NCBI GenBank assembly: GCA_018242295.1
Contig: JAFECE010000007.1
Coordinates: forward strand, 1 to 64,000
Direction: 5' to 3'
DNA: 64,000 bases
Origin: Pseudomonadota bacterium
GTDB lineage: Bacteria; Pseudomonadota; Alphaproteobacteria; Rhizobiales; Hyphomicrobiaceae
Shown here: in pieces, positions 1 to 9,012 of the stretch
Layout of the letters: every line of letters begins with the position of its first letter
Position numbering within the stretch: the stretch's first letter is position 1
Made by a program: the position numbers and the translations under genes
The notes under the pieces: generated by a model
What the model was told of the DNA's origin: nothing
What the model saw: the letters and a program-made list of their open reading frames with translations, nothing else
Database searches by the model: none

Positions 1-78
1 CCTTGCGGGGCGTTCGACTTGCATGTGTTAGGCCTGCCGCCAGCGTTCGTTCTGAGCCAGGATCAAACTCTCAAGTTG
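1..78 (-). rRNA. rrs: 16S ribosomal RNA, 5' end only
   Basis: The reverse complement reads into the universal 16S 5' sequence (AGAGTTTGATCCTGGCTCAG at 52-71), followed by the conserved AACGAACGCTGGCGG and the 'ACATGCAAGTCGAACG' block. Only about the first 78 nucleotides are inside the window; the rest lies beyond base 1. The mature 5' end is placed near 78 by analogy with E. coli and could be off by a few bases. Confidence 0.96.
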
Positions 79-294
79 AAAGATTTGATTCTGGTTTTTT
101 GGCTTGGAAGTTAATCCAAGGAATCATCTGCGTAACGGGCACCTTCACAACATGACGATCACTTCGGTTTCCCGAAACGAACATCACGGTGATGGTATTG
201 AAACGCAGAGTTCTCCAGAGTCTGTTATGACGATCAGTCTTTCGACCGAAAGTCCGCCAGGACCCCGCCGTCTGCGTTTCCCTTCCTTCAAATT

Positions 295-310
295 CAATTG
301 TCAAAGAGCA
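295..310 (-). promoter_or_regulatory. rrn boxA antitermination signal
   Basis: The minus strand reads TGCTCTTTGACAATTG. It matches the boxA core (TGCTCTTTAACA in E. coli) and the form usual in alphaproteobacterial rRNA leaders. It lies about 215 nt upstream of the 16S 5' end and inside the predicted leader, as expected for the site that loads the Nus antitermination complex. Confidence 0.8.
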
Positions 311-471
311 AAATTCAAAAATCGCGGACAACAACTCGACCCGCGGCGAACCGCCGGTTTTTTCGAGACGACGAGGTCCTTACCGGTATGTCCCGGCCAG
401 GAACCACGAGAGTTTCGAGAGTTTGATGCCCTGCGAGGGCGGCGAGGCCGTGTGGCCCGCCAACGAGGCTG

Positions 472-500
472 TTTAAACAACATACGGCCTTCGGTGTCAA
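472..500 (-). promoter_or_regulatory. Probable rRNA operon promoter
   Basis: On the minus strand there is a perfect -35 TTGACA (500-495), a 17-bp spacer and a -10 TTTAAA (477-472). An AT-rich run (501-530) sits upstream of the -35. Transcription would start near 465, about 155 nt before boxA. The -10 matches the consensus in four of six positions, so the assignment rests mainly on the -35, the spacing and the location. Confidence 0.5.
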
Positions 501-907
501 CACTGGTTTTAAAATTTCTTCAAAGAAAATCATTTGGCCCGAAAAACATAAGCTTTTCAGGCGATTAGAGTCATTCATTTTCCGCTGCCCCGTGTGGAAG
601 ACGCTCGAACGCCTTCTTCCGGGCCAGCCACAAACTGACTCACAACACCGATTTTCGACCGGATCCGGTAGCCGACGCGCCTAAGCGCCGTCCTTCGGGG
701 CCTGCCTTGACCATGCCCCGATTGTCTCACAAACGTGTGTCGAGTGTACGTCGCCGCGCCATAATGGGTTTTTCTCCCATTTGACGGCCCGGCGGCTGGT
801 CGTCTCGACGGGCGTAAACAGCGTGTTTGGCCACCTTCCGAGGTTAACCGCCCCGGAAACGGCGCGCTTTTCCGCTAAAGGGCTTGTAAGAGAGACCTCG
901 CGGGGCT

Positions 908-2998
908 GTGGGGGACCTGCCGAGAGTGCTTCAGAGTCGAAAGAAGATTTCGGCCGCGACTGACGGAGCCTTCGCCTCCGGCGACGACACGCGCCTTCTG
1001 CCCACAAATGCCTATGCCGGCCGCGGCGGCAGTTTCTTCCAGCATATCTACGAAGCCGAAAACCACGCCGAGCCGACCGCCGGCGGCCGTTTTCGCTGGA
1101 TTTTGAGCACCTGCCTGGCCGCCACCATCGGCGCCATGGCCATTCTTATCGTCGTCTACGGCTCGTCCGACGATGGCGACCGCTCGAACGACGGCCTCCT
1201 CCCGACCCTTAAGAGCCTCGGCGAAGGGGCACTCGTCCCGCAAATTGCTCTAACACCCAAAAACGCTGACGGCCTGAAGTGGGTGACGCCGAAGTCCGAT
1301 CGACTGCAGCTCACGACCGGCGCCCTCTCGACCCGCTACATCATCCACGAATCCTCGAAGAGCCGCCGCGACAGCCGCGAATATGTTCGCCAGAAGCCGT
1401 ACGCCCGCATCGTCGCCCGCCTTGCACCCGTTCCCTCGGAGGACAAAGACAAGATCCCGGCCTTCAATCCGTTCAAGCTCTACGGCAGCGGCCAACCGAC
1501 CGAACTGGGCGAAGATGCCGACGAAAACGCAGGAAGCGGACTGTCTCGATCGGATGTCTCGACAAAGGTCGTCGAACTTCTCGGCGGCATCCTACCGGAA
1601 GAGGACGGCCAGGAGCTCGACGCTCAGGAAGTCCAGGACATCGTCGAGCGCGGCGCCGAGGCTGGAAATGCCCGTGAAAAACTTGGCGACGGCTCCGGTC
1701 TTCCGCTCGATGGCGTCGCGGCTTCCGGCCCCGCGGTCCCGGCGCAAGGCACGGATTCCTGGCAGCCGAAAGCGGCAACCGCAGACAATTTGAACACGAC
1801 CGATATCTTCAAATCGGCCGAAGCGCCCGACGAACCCTCCGACGATCTCGAGGGCGGCCAGGTCCTTGTCGTCAAGGTCGGCCCGCAAGACACGCTCGCG
1901 AAAATCCTCGCGAAAGCCGGCGCCCCCGAATGGGACGTCCACAGCATGATCGAGGCTGGCCACTCGATCTTCTCAGAAAATGCGCTCGTTCCGGGCCAGG
2001 AAGTCCGCATAACGCTCATTCCCTCGCTGTCCGATCCGCGCAAGATGGAACCGGCGCGCTACTCGATCTTCTCCGATGGCCACGACCATCTCGTCACCGT
2101 CAGCCGCAGCGCCGCCGGCGAATTCGTCGGATCGTCGCAACCGCCCTTCGACGCCGAGCTTCAGCACATCGCCAATAGCGATGGCGACGATCCGCAGAAC
2201 GTTAGCCTCTATGCGAGCGTCTATTTCGCCGGCCTCAATCAAAGCCTGTCGGCCGAAACCATTTCGAAGGTCCTGAGCATCAACGCCTTCGATACCGACT
2301 TCCGCCGCCGCGTTCGCCCGGGCGATACACTCGAAATGTTCTTCGACATGAAGGACGATCCCTCGACCGATGGCCCCCCCGGCGAACTGCTTTACACGGC
2401 GATCTCGAGCGGCGGCGCCGTCTATAAATTCTATCGTTTCCGTTCGGCCGACGGCGTCATCGACTACTACGACGAAGACGGCAACAACTCGAAAAAGTTT
2501 CTCGTCCGCAAGCCCGTACGCGGCGAGGACGTGCGCCTCACTTCAGGCTTCGGCGTGCGCTTCCACCCGTTGCTCAACACACGAAAAATGCACACCGGCG
2601 TCGACTGGGCCTGCGCTCAAGGCACGCCGATTATCGCCGCCGGCAACGGCACGATCGAAGAAGTCGGACACAAAGGCTACTACGGCAATTACATCCGTAT
2701 TCGTCACGCCAACGGCTATCAGACCGCCTACGGCCACATGAGCCGCTTCGGCAACGTCACACCGGGCATGAAAGTCCGCCAGGGCCAAGTCATCGGCTTC
2801 GTCGGATCGACCGGCCTGTCATCAGGCCCGCACGTGCACTTCGAGGTGCTCGTCAACAATCGCTTCGTCGATCCGATGTCGATTCAGGTGCCGCGCGAAC
2901 GCAAGCTCGACGGCAAAGATCTCGCCGAGTTCCAGAAGGAACGCGCTCGTATTGAAGATCTGATGCGCCGCGCGCCCGTGATGACGAAGAACAAATAG
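908..2998 (+). CDS. Membrane-anchored M23 family metallopeptidase
   Basis: This 696-residue protein is probably a cell-wall endopeptidase or LytM-type amidase activator acting in the periplasm. The first 60 residues are cytoplasmic. A membrane segment lies at about 68-86. A long low-complexity region follows. A LysM/OapA-like stretch sits at about 320-370 (DTLAKILAKAGAPEWDV...). A C-terminal Peptidase_M23 domain covers about 545-660. The zinc-site motifs are present: HTGVDWA (H-x3-D) and GPHVHFEV (H-x-H), so it should be catalytically competent. The start is uncertain: a GTG at 908 gives the longest frame, and another in-frame GTG lies at 926; neither has a strong ribosome binding site. It is transcribed away from the rRNA operon. 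Confidence 0.9.
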   Translation: MGDLPRVLQSRKKISAATDGAFASGDDTRLLPTNAYAGRGGSFFQHIYEAENHAEPTAGGRFRWILSTCLAATIGAMAILIVVYGSSDDGDRSNDGLLPTLKSLGEGALVPQIALTPKNADGLKWVTPKSDRLQLTTGALSTRYIIHESSKSRRDSREYVRQKPYARIVARLAPVPSEDKDKIPAFNPFKLYGSGQPTELGEDADENAGSGLSRSDVSTKVVELLGGILPEEDGQELDAQEVQDIVERGAEAGNAREKLGDGSGLPLDGVAASGPAVPAQGTDSWQPKAATADNLNTTDIFKSAEAPDEPSDDLEGGQVLVVKVGPQDTLAKILAKAGAPEWDVHSMIEAGHSIFSENALVPGQEVRITLIPSLSDPRKMEPARYSIFSDGHDHLVTVSRSAAGEFVGSSQPPFDAELQHIANSDGDDPQNVSLYASVYFAGLNQSLSAETISKVLSINAFDTDFRRRVRPGDTLEMFFDMKDDPSTDGPPGELLYTAISSGGAVYKFYRFRSADGVIDYYDEDGNNSKKFLVRKPVRGEDVRLTSGFGVRFHPLLNTRKMHTGVDWACAQGTPIIAAGNGTIEEVGHKGYYGNYIRIRHANGYQTAYGHMSRFGNVTPGMKVRQGQVIGFVGSTGLSSGPHVHFEVLVNNRFVDPMSIQVPRERKLDGKDLAEFQKERARIEDLMRRAPVMTKNK

Positions 2999-3286
2999 CG
3001 CCGCTCGGCATGGCGACGATCCATGCGGACGTCATCAATCCGGATCTGCTCGCATTCGTGAAAAGCTGAAGCAAAATACGCATAGCGAATCTTTTGTGCC
3101 ACGCGCCGCCGTGCGTTTTGCGTTTGGGCGATTTCGAGAATAATCCCGCGCCTAAAATCCGCGGAAACTATTTGTGAATGCTCTGATGGAAAGCTGGTGT
3201 CGCCAGCAAATTTCGAATCGCGGAAAATGCTGGCGGGGTCTCATCAACCGTCCGCGGGGGACGACAACACCGAGGGAACAGGAACT

Positions 3287-3541
3287 ATGAAAACCTTAGC
3301 TGGATGTCTGATGGTCGCCGCGGGAGTTCTCCTCGCGCCAGTCGCAGCCAACGCGGGTGAGCGCGTCACCGATGCGGCACTGGGCGGATTGGCCGGAGCC
3401 GTCGTGTTCGGTCCCGTTGGTCTCGTCGCAGGCGGCGTGATCGGCTACACGGCAGGCCCGAACATCGCCTGCAAGATCGGAGCGAACAACTGCTACCGCC
3501 GCGCCCACTATCGCCGTTACCGCGATCGCACGCGCAATTAG
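3287..3541 (+). CDS. Small exported glycine-zipper-like protein
   Basis: This 84-residue protein has a classical signal peptide (MKTLAGCLMV... ending at about ANA-GE). A short Gly/Ala-rich stretch follows (LGGLAGAVVFGPVGLVAGGV) that resembles a glycine-zipper membrane hairpin. The tail is basic (RRAHYRRYRDRTRN) with two Cys residues. I chose ATG 3287 because it has AGGAA just upstream and creates the signal peptide; the frame is open further upstream but that part looks non-coding. The function is unknown; similar short proteins are common in Hyphomicrobiales. Confidence 0.65.
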   Translation: MKTLAGCLMVAAGVLLAPVAANAGERVTDAALGGLAGAVVFGPVGLVAGGVIGYTAGPNIACKIGANNCYRRAHYRRYRDRTRN

Positions 3542-3598
3542 TCCATCTCCACGTTTCGTGGCCGGCGCCACAAGCGTGCCGGCCTCGCAATTCACGGC

Positions 3599-4024
3599 TT
3601 ACATCTTGTTGCCTGCCTTCGTGTCCTGCTTCAGGAAGGCAATAATTTTGGCGCGCTCGCCTGCGTCCGACAGTCCGCTGAAGATTACGCCCATGTTGTT
3701 GCCCGGCACGACAGCGTTCGGATTCGCGATCCACTGATCGAGTATTTTCTCGTTCCACGTGATGCCCGAACTCTTGAGCGAGTCGGAATAAGCGAAGCCC
3801 GAAACGGTCCCTGCCTTCCGGCCGACGACGCCATAGAGCGTCGGACCCAATCGATTGTCGCCCTTGTCGAACGAATGACACTCGCGGCAATGGCCGTTGA
3901 AAGCGAGCTCCAGATCGTCGTTGGAGTTGTTTTGAGCGAGAACCGTCGCGGTCCAGCCGAGGTTGTAGATCGTAGCAGCCGTCGCGACGAGAACGCCCGC
4001 GGTGCAAATGGAAACCTTTTTCAT
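3599..4024 (-). CDS. Class I c-type cytochrome, exported
   Basis: This 141-residue periplasmic electron carrier has an N-terminal signal peptide (MKKVSICTAG... to about LAQ). One haem-binding CxxCH motif follows (CRECH). A likely axial Met sits in the loop VPGNNMGVIF. It is a clear paralogue of the cytochrome at 5231-5608: both share GRKAGTV/GRKAGSV, the 'Y/S-YS-LK-SGITW' block and 'LDQW--NP---VPG'. The two genes flank the metallophosphoesterase on opposite strands. I chose the ATG at 4024 because it begins the signal peptide; the frame is open for 68 more codons upstream without coding character. Confidence 0.88.
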   Translation of the reverse strand: MKKVSICTAGVLVATAATIYNLGWTATVLAQNNSNDDLELAFNGHCRECHSFDKGDNRLGPTLYGVVGRKAGTVSGFAYSDSLKSSGITWNEKILDQWIANPNAVVPGNNMGVIFSGLSDAGERAKIIAFLKQDTKAGNKM

Positions 4025-4281
4025 GCGCACCCGAATGAGGATAGGGGGAAGAACCGAGCGAGTTTTGATATGCTCGCCATATTCTAAAAACGTCTCAACA
4101 ATCCCACCGTTTCCCGCCCCATCCCTTACAAATGGGACAAGTACGCTCCGCCGACGGCCTGGAATTCCAGCCGGGACGAGACGTTCGCGGCCCACGCAAA
4201 GATCGCCGGGAATAAACAAAAGGGTCACCGAGTCTACCCTTCCGATCCGCCAAATGCGGCCTTCACGGAAAGGGATTTCTC

Positions 4282-5226
4282 ATGGGCGATAATGACCACA
4301 AAGACGGTTCGAACCGGCGGCATGCGCTGGAATGCATGATCTGGGCAGGCACGGGCGTCCTTTGGACAATTGCGGGCGGTGTTCCGAAGTCCTTGTCCTT
4401 GCTCGACGGCGCCGAAGCGGCCGAAGCCGCCAGGTCTGGCTTCACCTTCCTGCAGATTTCCGACAGTCACGTCGGCTTCAACAAGGCCGCGAATCCTCAC
4501 GCGCTCGAAACGCTTAAGGAAGCCATCGGCCGGATCGACGCGCTTCCCGCCAAGCCAGCCTTCATGCTCCACACCGGCGACATCACGCATAGCGCCAAGC
4601 CAACGGAATTCGACGACGCCAGCCAGATCATTGGTAGCACGGGCGTCAATGTCCACTACGTGCCTGGCGAACACGACATAACCGACGAAGTAACGCAGAA
4701 GGCTTATCTCGAACGCTACGGCAAAGGCACGAGCGGCGGCGGCTGGTATAGCTTCGATAGCAACGGCGTGCACTTCATTGGCCTGAACAACGTCGTCAAC
4801 CTGAAGAACTTCGGTCTGGGCTTTCTCGGCCACGAACAACTCGAATGGTTGGAAGATGATTTGCGACCGCTGTCGGCTTCAACGCCGATCGTCGTCTTCG
4901 CGCATATTCCTCTCTGGTCGGTCTATCCGAACTGGGGCTGGGGTACCGACGACGCATCAGTTGCCCTTGGTTATCTGAAGCGCTTTGGATCGGTGACCGT
5001 TCTCAACGGCCACATCCATCAGCTGATGCAGAAAGTCGAAGGCAACGTCACGTTCCATACCGCCCGCTCGACGGCATTTCCGCAGCCCGCGCCGGGCGCC
5101 GCACCTTCACCCGGACCCATGGTCGTGCCCGCCGAAAAACTTCGCGGCCTCTTAGGGATCACCAACGTCGCATTCAAGCGCAACGAGTCTCCCCTGGCCA
5201 TCACAGATACATCGCTCGCGGATTAA
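4282..5226 (+). CDS. Tat-exported calcineurin-like metallophosphoesterase
   Basis: This 314-residue enzyme has a twin-arginine-type N terminus (NRRHALECMIWAGTG) followed by the binuclear metallophosphoesterase fold. Visible motifs in order are ISDSH (D-x-H), HTGDITH, VPGEHD, FAHIPLW and LNGHIHQ. The usual GNHD/GNHE motif reads GEHD here, so the metal-bridging Asn is replaced by Glu. I recall the same change in relatives from Rhizobiales and Burkholderiales, so it is probably a subfamily trait. It is followed after 4 bp by a cytochrome c gene and then an ECF sigma/anti-sigma pair, so these four are probably one operon. The substrate is unknown. Confidence 0.85.
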   Translation: MGDNDHKDGSNRRHALECMIWAGTGVLWTIAGGVPKSLSLLDGAEAAEAARSGFTFLQISDSHVGFNKAANPHALETLKEAIGRIDALPAKPAFMLHTGDITHSAKPTEFDDASQIIGSTGVNVHYVPGEHDITDEVTQKAYLERYGKGTSGGGWYSFDSNGVHFIGLNNVVNLKNFGLGFLGHEQLEWLEDDLRPLSASTPIVVFAHIPLWSVYPNWGWGTDDASVALGYLKRFGSVTVLNGHIHQLMQKVEGNVTFHTARSTAFPQPAPGAAPSPGPMVVPAEKLRGLLGITNVAFKRNESPLAITDTSLAD

Positions 5227-5230
5227 TCTC

Positions 5231-5608
5231 ATGATATTTGCCCGTAAATTGCTTCCCGCTTTCCTCATGCTGATCGCGACAGTGTTTGGACAAGCACGAG
5301 CGCTGGCGGCTGGCGACGCGTCCCACGGCGAGCAGCTTTACCAAGGCTGCCAGGATTGCCACTCATTGGACACCAACGATGTCGGCCCCAAGCATCGCGG
5401 CGTCTTTGGCAGGAAAGCCGGCTCCGTCCCGGACTACAGCTATTCGGCAGCGCTCAAGACTTCAGGTATTACGTGGACGGACAATACGCTGGACCAATGG
5501 CTGACAAATCCGCAAAAGTTCGTACCGGGATCCAAGATGTTCTATCATCTCGATAGCGCTGCGGATCGCGCCGATGTCATCGAATATCTTAAGCAGCGTG
5601 CGAAATAA
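5231..5608 (+). CDS. Class I c-type cytochrome in the metallophosphoesterase operon
   Basis: This 125-residue periplasmic monohaem cytochrome has a signal peptide (to about ALA-AG), a haem motif CQDCH and a probable axial Met in VPGSKMFYHL. It starts 4 bp after the metallophosphoesterase stop, implying co-transcription. It is about half identical by eye to the divergent cytochrome at 3599-4024. The role is inferred as electron transfer to or from an unknown periplasmic partner, possibly connected to the signal sensed by the downstream sigma system. Confidence 0.88.
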   Translation: MIFARKLLPAFLMLIATVFGQARALAAGDASHGEQLYQGCQDCHSLDTNDVGPKHRGVFGRKAGSVPDYSYSAALKTSGITWTDNTLDQWLTNPQKFVPGSKMFYHLDSAADRADVIEYLKQRAK

Positions 5609-5661
5609 AAACGCAGATGCAGTTTCATCAGGCCCTGAACGGCTGACTTGAAAGCGTGGCG

Positions 5662-6204
5662 ATGGACGACCGGCAGCGATTTCGTGAAGTGGTCTTGCCC
5701 CATCTCGACGATGCGCTGTCGCTCGCCCGTTGGCTCACCGGGAACGTGACCGATGCCGAGGACGTGGTGCAGGATGCGTGCCTCAGAGCTTACCGCGCCA
5801 TCGCGACCGCAAAGGGCATCAACCCGAGAGCGTGGCTTCTCGCCATCGTGCGCAATACCGCGTTCACCTGGCTCGCCAAGAACCGGCCGAAAACCGCCGT
5901 GACTGCAAACGACGAAGCGCTATTTGAACGGGCCAGTCTAGAAATGGTCGATCCACAGGCGTCGCCCGAGACCATCCTGATCGGCAAGATCGATGCCGAG
6001 CAACTGCACAGCGCGATTGCAACGTTGCCCTTGCCCTATCGCCAGACACTGATCCTGCGAGAGATCGAAGAACTGAGCTATCAGGAGATCTCGAAGATTT
6101 TGTCGATTCCCATAGGCACCGTCATGTCCAGACTTGCGCGCGCGAGAAATCTGCTCATTCAGCGCCTCGTCATGGCTGGTAAGGGAAAGGCAGGCGCAGC
6201 ATGA
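5662..6204 (+). CDS. ECF-family RNA polymerase sigma factor
   Basis: This 180-residue sigma-70 family regulator of the extracytoplasmic-function type has region 2 (DAEDVVQDACLRAYRA) at about residues 30-50. Region 4, a helix-turn-helix (ELSYQEISKILSIPIGTVMS), is near the C terminus. I chose ATG 5662 over the GTG at 5656 because GAAAG lies 7 nt upstream of it. The gene overlaps the start of the next gene by 4 nt (ATGA), which is typical of a sigma/anti-sigma pair. It probably controls its own operon, including the upstream metallophosphoesterase and cytochrome genes. Confidence 0.9.
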   Translation: MDDRQRFREVVLPHLDDALSLARWLTGNVTDAEDVVQDACLRAYRAIATAKGINPRAWLLAIVRNTAFTWLAKNRPKTAVTANDEALFERASLEMVDPQASPETILIGKIDAEQLHSAIATLPLPYRQTLILREIEELSYQEISKILSIPIGTVMSRLARARNLLIQRLVMAGKGKAGAA

Positions 6205-7016
6205 ACAAACCGTCGGCGTGGTCCTCCCGTGAGGAATCTCTTCTGCTGCTGAATGCTTATCTGGATAACGAGCTGGACGCCGCTTCCGTTTTGGAGATCG
6301 AGCGCCGCATGGCAGCCGACCCGGCACTGAAGTTGGAACACGATCGCCTCGTACAACTGCGTGGCGTGCTTGCGTCGCAATTGAAAACGCAGACAGCTTC
6401 GAACGACCTGCGCCGGCGCATCGAAGAGATGGCCGAGGAAACGCCTCCCCCTGTTGTCCAGCGGCTCGCCACGCCGTCTCGCAATCGCATCCGCAGTTAC
6501 GCTTGGCGCGAAATGGCGGCCGCCGCCGCCCTCGCAGCGATCATTGCCGCGGGCGGCACCTACGCCTTTCTGCGCCCGAATTTGGGATCAAACGAAATCG
6601 CAGCGATCGTCGCCGGTCATCAGCGCGCCTTGCTAGCGGCCACGCCGTTTGATGTCGCGTCCAGTGACCGCCACACAGTGAAGCCGTGGTTCGACAGCAA
6701 GCTCGCGCTCTCCCCGCAAGTGATCGATCTGTCGAGCGCGGGATTTCCCCTCGCGGGCGGCCGCGTCGAGGTGATCGATGGCAAGCCCGTTCCAGTCCTC
6801 GTCTATCAGCGCCGCGCTCACATCATCAGCGTCGTTGCAATACCGCGGGCCGGACAGAAGGATACGACCGAGCCGTCGCTCGCAACAACGAATGACGGAT
6901 ATTTCGTCATCCAATGGCACGGCCGCGACTTCGACTATACCGTCGTCTCCGATCTTGCCGAAAACGAGCTCGACGAGTTCGTGAACCTCTGGCGCCATGC
7001 CGCGCGCGGCAACTAA
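6201..7016 (+). CDS. Anti-sigma factor, single-pass membrane protein
   Basis: This 271-residue protein is the probable partner of the preceding ECF sigma factor (ATGA overlap). The N-terminal cytoplasmic domain carries the anti-sigma-like motif NAYLDNELD at about residues 14-22, followed by helical sequence. I do not see the zinc-binding H-x3-C-x2-C of ZAS domains. A single membrane segment lies at about 110-126 (AAAAALAAIIAAGG). The C-terminal half is periplasmic. In this family the membrane protein holds the sigma factor until a periplasmic signal releases it; the signal here is unknown. Confidence 0.85.
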   Translation: MNKPSAWSSREESLLLLNAYLDNELDAASVLEIERRMAADPALKLEHDRLVQLRGVLASQLKTQTASNDLRRRIEEMAEETPPPVVQRLATPSRNRIRSYAWREMAAAAALAAIIAAGGTYAFLRPNLGSNEIAAIVAGHQRALLAATPFDVASSDRHTVKPWFDSKLALSPQVIDLSSAGFPLAGGRVEVIDGKPVPVLVYQRRAHIISVVAIPRAGQKDTTEPSLATTNDGYFVIQWHGRDFDYTVVSDLAENELDEFVNLWRHAARGN

Positions 7017-7025
7017 CGCGCCCCC

Positions 7026-7055
7026 ACCGTCATCCCGGCGCAGGCCGGGATCCAG
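7026..7055. repeat. Dispersed palindromic repeat, single arm
   Basis: The unit ACCGTCATCCCGGCGCAGGC followed by CGGGATCCAG is nearly identical to the left arm of the element at 14625-14759 and similar to 8726-8750. It lies right after the anti-sigma gene. It contains the internal palindrome CCCGGC/GCCGGG and may act as a REP-like 3' hairpin. Confidence 0.6.
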
Positions 7056-7251
7056 CCAAGCCTAGACGCGCAAGATGATGAACGTTGTCCGGGTTCGGCC
7101 TGACGAGGACATTGGCGCCACAGGCTCACTCCAAATCGGAATGCATACAGAACCGTAATAAAAACGGCGTTATTATGCCCTTGACGACGAAGCAAGTGAA
7201 CTCGACAAGCAAACTCTCGTCTGTCTCTTGCCGTCAGGTACCTCCCAAAAA

Positions 7252-8718
7252 ATGACAAATGAAATTGCTGATTTCCGCCTCGGCGAGCATGGGCGCTCGG
7301 TAGTGCTGCAGCAATCGGCGCAAAGAGTCATTCGACTGTGGGGTGCGGTAGCCGGTCGAGATTTATCGTTTCTTTTGTTGATTGGCGTCTGGCTGCTGGT
7401 CGCGGTGCCGCCTGCGCTTTTTCATGGATATCATTATGTTGAAGGACTAACCGTAAACATTGCGCAGAGCGCATTGGACGATGGCAATTGGCTCACGCCG
7501 CACCTCTACAATTTCCGCTTTATAGAGCGGCCAACGCTTTTATCCTGGCTCATAGCCGCAATAAGCCTGCCATCCGGCCATGTCGTTCCATTTATCGCCC
7601 GCCTCCCAATCGTTCTATCGCTTCTGGCAGGTGTTCTTTTGGTCTGGCGCGCCTTACGGCCGGTGGCAAGCGCCGAGGCGGCGGTGTTTGGGGCCGCGCT
7701 ATTTTTGGCGAGCCCCATCGTAATGCGATATTACGCGACGTCGGTGGCCGACCTCCCACTCGCGGTGATACTGTTCGGCGCCTTCCTCGTGTGGTGGCGT
7801 TCGTATGCCACCGGGCGAATTTCTGTTGGCCGCTGGATTGGTATTGGTGGGCTTCTGGCGGTAGCTGCTCTCCTGAAGGGCCCTCAGCCCGTTGCCTATT
7901 TCATGCTGGGCCTCCTTACGTTTGTCGTCATGTCATCGACGTGGTGGCAAATTCCGGGCCTTATTCTGGCTGGCCTTCTCGCAGCCATTCCCGCCGGCTC
8001 ATGGTACGCCTACGTTTTCGTGCCGGGTGATCAAAGCGAATGGCTGAGATACACACGGCTTGCCTCTAACGGCATCGCTCTCCCGCATCCGCTAGCCAAC
8101 GCCGCCGACTTCTTTCTCGAGACGCTTCCAGCGGCGTTCTTGGCCTGCGCCCTCCTTGTAACCGGCGCTAGGTCTGTCAAACAAACAGTCCCGCAAAATT
8201 TCATCCTTGCACTGAGCTGCTACGCTTTTGCGTGTACTTCGGTCATTCTCTTTTGGCCCGCCGAGGTCAATCCCCGCTATATCTTGCCGATGGTGCTGCC
8301 GCTATGCGTGCTCGGTGGCATCGCCTACGATGCTTTGTCCGAACGTCGGACAGTCCTCGTTGCGAGCGGCGTATGTTTTACGGTCGTCTTTTTGGGATAT
8401 GCCGCGGTCCATTCGATCGTCGATGGAGCGATCAAGCCAGCTTATATTCGTTCGAAAATTGCGGCTGCACAAATTGCTGAGCTCGTCCGCGATGCGCCGG
8501 CTCCGATTTATCGGACAAACATGTATGCGGGCCTGAATGAACTTGCTTATGGGCCCTTGAGGGTTACGACAATCGATCCAAACACGGTATCGACGATCGC
8601 AAAGCCCGCATGGGTCGTGGTTCCCGCAAAAGACGCGCCTGCAATGATTGCGCAAGGCAAAGGACGGACAAAATCCTTCCTGGCATTGGACCGCGCGATT
8701 TTGCTGAGATTGGAATAG
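7252..8718 (+). CDS. PMT/ArnT-family integral membrane glycosyltransferase
   Basis: This 488-residue polytopic protein has about ten or more hydrophobic segments. It carries the early ArnT/GT39-type motif region (DDGNWLTPHLYNFRFIERPT at about 75-95) facing the periplasm. Such enzymes transfer sugars from polyprenyl-phosphate donors onto lipid A, proteins or other acceptors; the donor and acceptor here cannot be told. A TTG at 7228 is an alternative start 8 codons upstream; neither has a strong ribosome binding site. It stands alone, with palindromic repeats on both sides. Confidence 0.75.
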   Translation: MTNEIADFRLGEHGRSVVLQQSAQRVIRLWGAVAGRDLSFLLLIGVWLLVAVPPALFHGYHYVEGLTVNIAQSALDDGNWLTPHLYNFRFIERPTLLSWLIAAISLPSGHVVPFIARLPIVLSLLAGVLLVWRALRPVASAEAAVFGAALFLASPIVMRYYATSVADLPLAVILFGAFLVWWRSYATGRISVGRWIGIGGLLAVAALLKGPQPVAYFMLGLLTFVVMSSTWWQIPGLILAGLLAAIPAGSWYAYVFVPGDQSEWLRYTRLASNGIALPHPLANAADFFLETLPAAFLACALLVTGARSVKQTVPQNFILALSCYAFACTSVILFWPAEVNPRYILPMVLPLCVLGGIAYDALSERRTVLVASGVCFTVVFLGYAAVHSIVDGAIKPAYIRSKIAAAQIAELVRDAPAPIYRTNMYAGLNELAYGPLRVTTIDPNTVSTIAKPAWVVVPAKDAPAMIAQGKGRTKSFLALDRAILLRLE

Positions 8719-8725
8719 GCCGACG

Positions 8726-8824
8726 CCCCGGTGTCATCCCCGCGAAGGCCGGATCCATCCAAGCTCAAACGTCTGAGATGTCGACTCTTGTCTGGGTGCC
8801 GACCTTCGTCGTCATGACGAAGGG
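8726..8824. repeat. Dispersed palindromic element with inverted ends (degenerate copy)
   Basis: The left part CCGGTGTCATCCCCGCGAAG and the right part (TGTCTGGGTGCCGACCTTCG, 8790-8809, then TCGTCATGACG) correspond to the two ends of the better-preserved element at 14625-14759. It sits in the 294-bp spacer between the glycosyltransferase and the DUF1254 gene. The rest of that spacer shows nothing recognisable apart from the AGGAG site at 9000-9004 that sets the next start. Confidence 0.55.
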
Positions 8825-9012
8825 AGTAGCCCTGCCGAGCTGCGCGGGATGATGCGGTACGCGGACAGAGCGGGGACACGCTTTTTAAAGGTTGTCTAAG
8901 GACCAGAAGCGGAAGACTTCGTTTACCCTGTGCAATTTGATCCCAGCACGATCGTAGGAAAACCGTAGTCTCCATCCCGGGCGTGGGGTTTGCGAGGGTA
9001 GGAGCCTACAAC

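Larger units (their letters stand above)
79..907. other. rRNA leader (minus strand) and spacer before the M23 peptidase gene
   Basis: This stretch has no convincing protein gene. Bases 79 to about 465 are the transcribed leader of the rRNA operon and contain boxA; the promoter lies at 472-500. Bases 501 to about 530 are AT-rich on the upstream side of the -35, as expected for an UP-like element. Between about 560 and 907 I see only non-coding spacer that must also hold the promoter of the plus-strand peptidase gene. The short ORFs here have no family signature or ribosome binding site. Confidence 0.7.

Noticed and set aside
104-578. ORFs inside the rRNA leader
   Set aside because: They overlap boxA and the rrn promoter, have no ribosome binding site and no family features.
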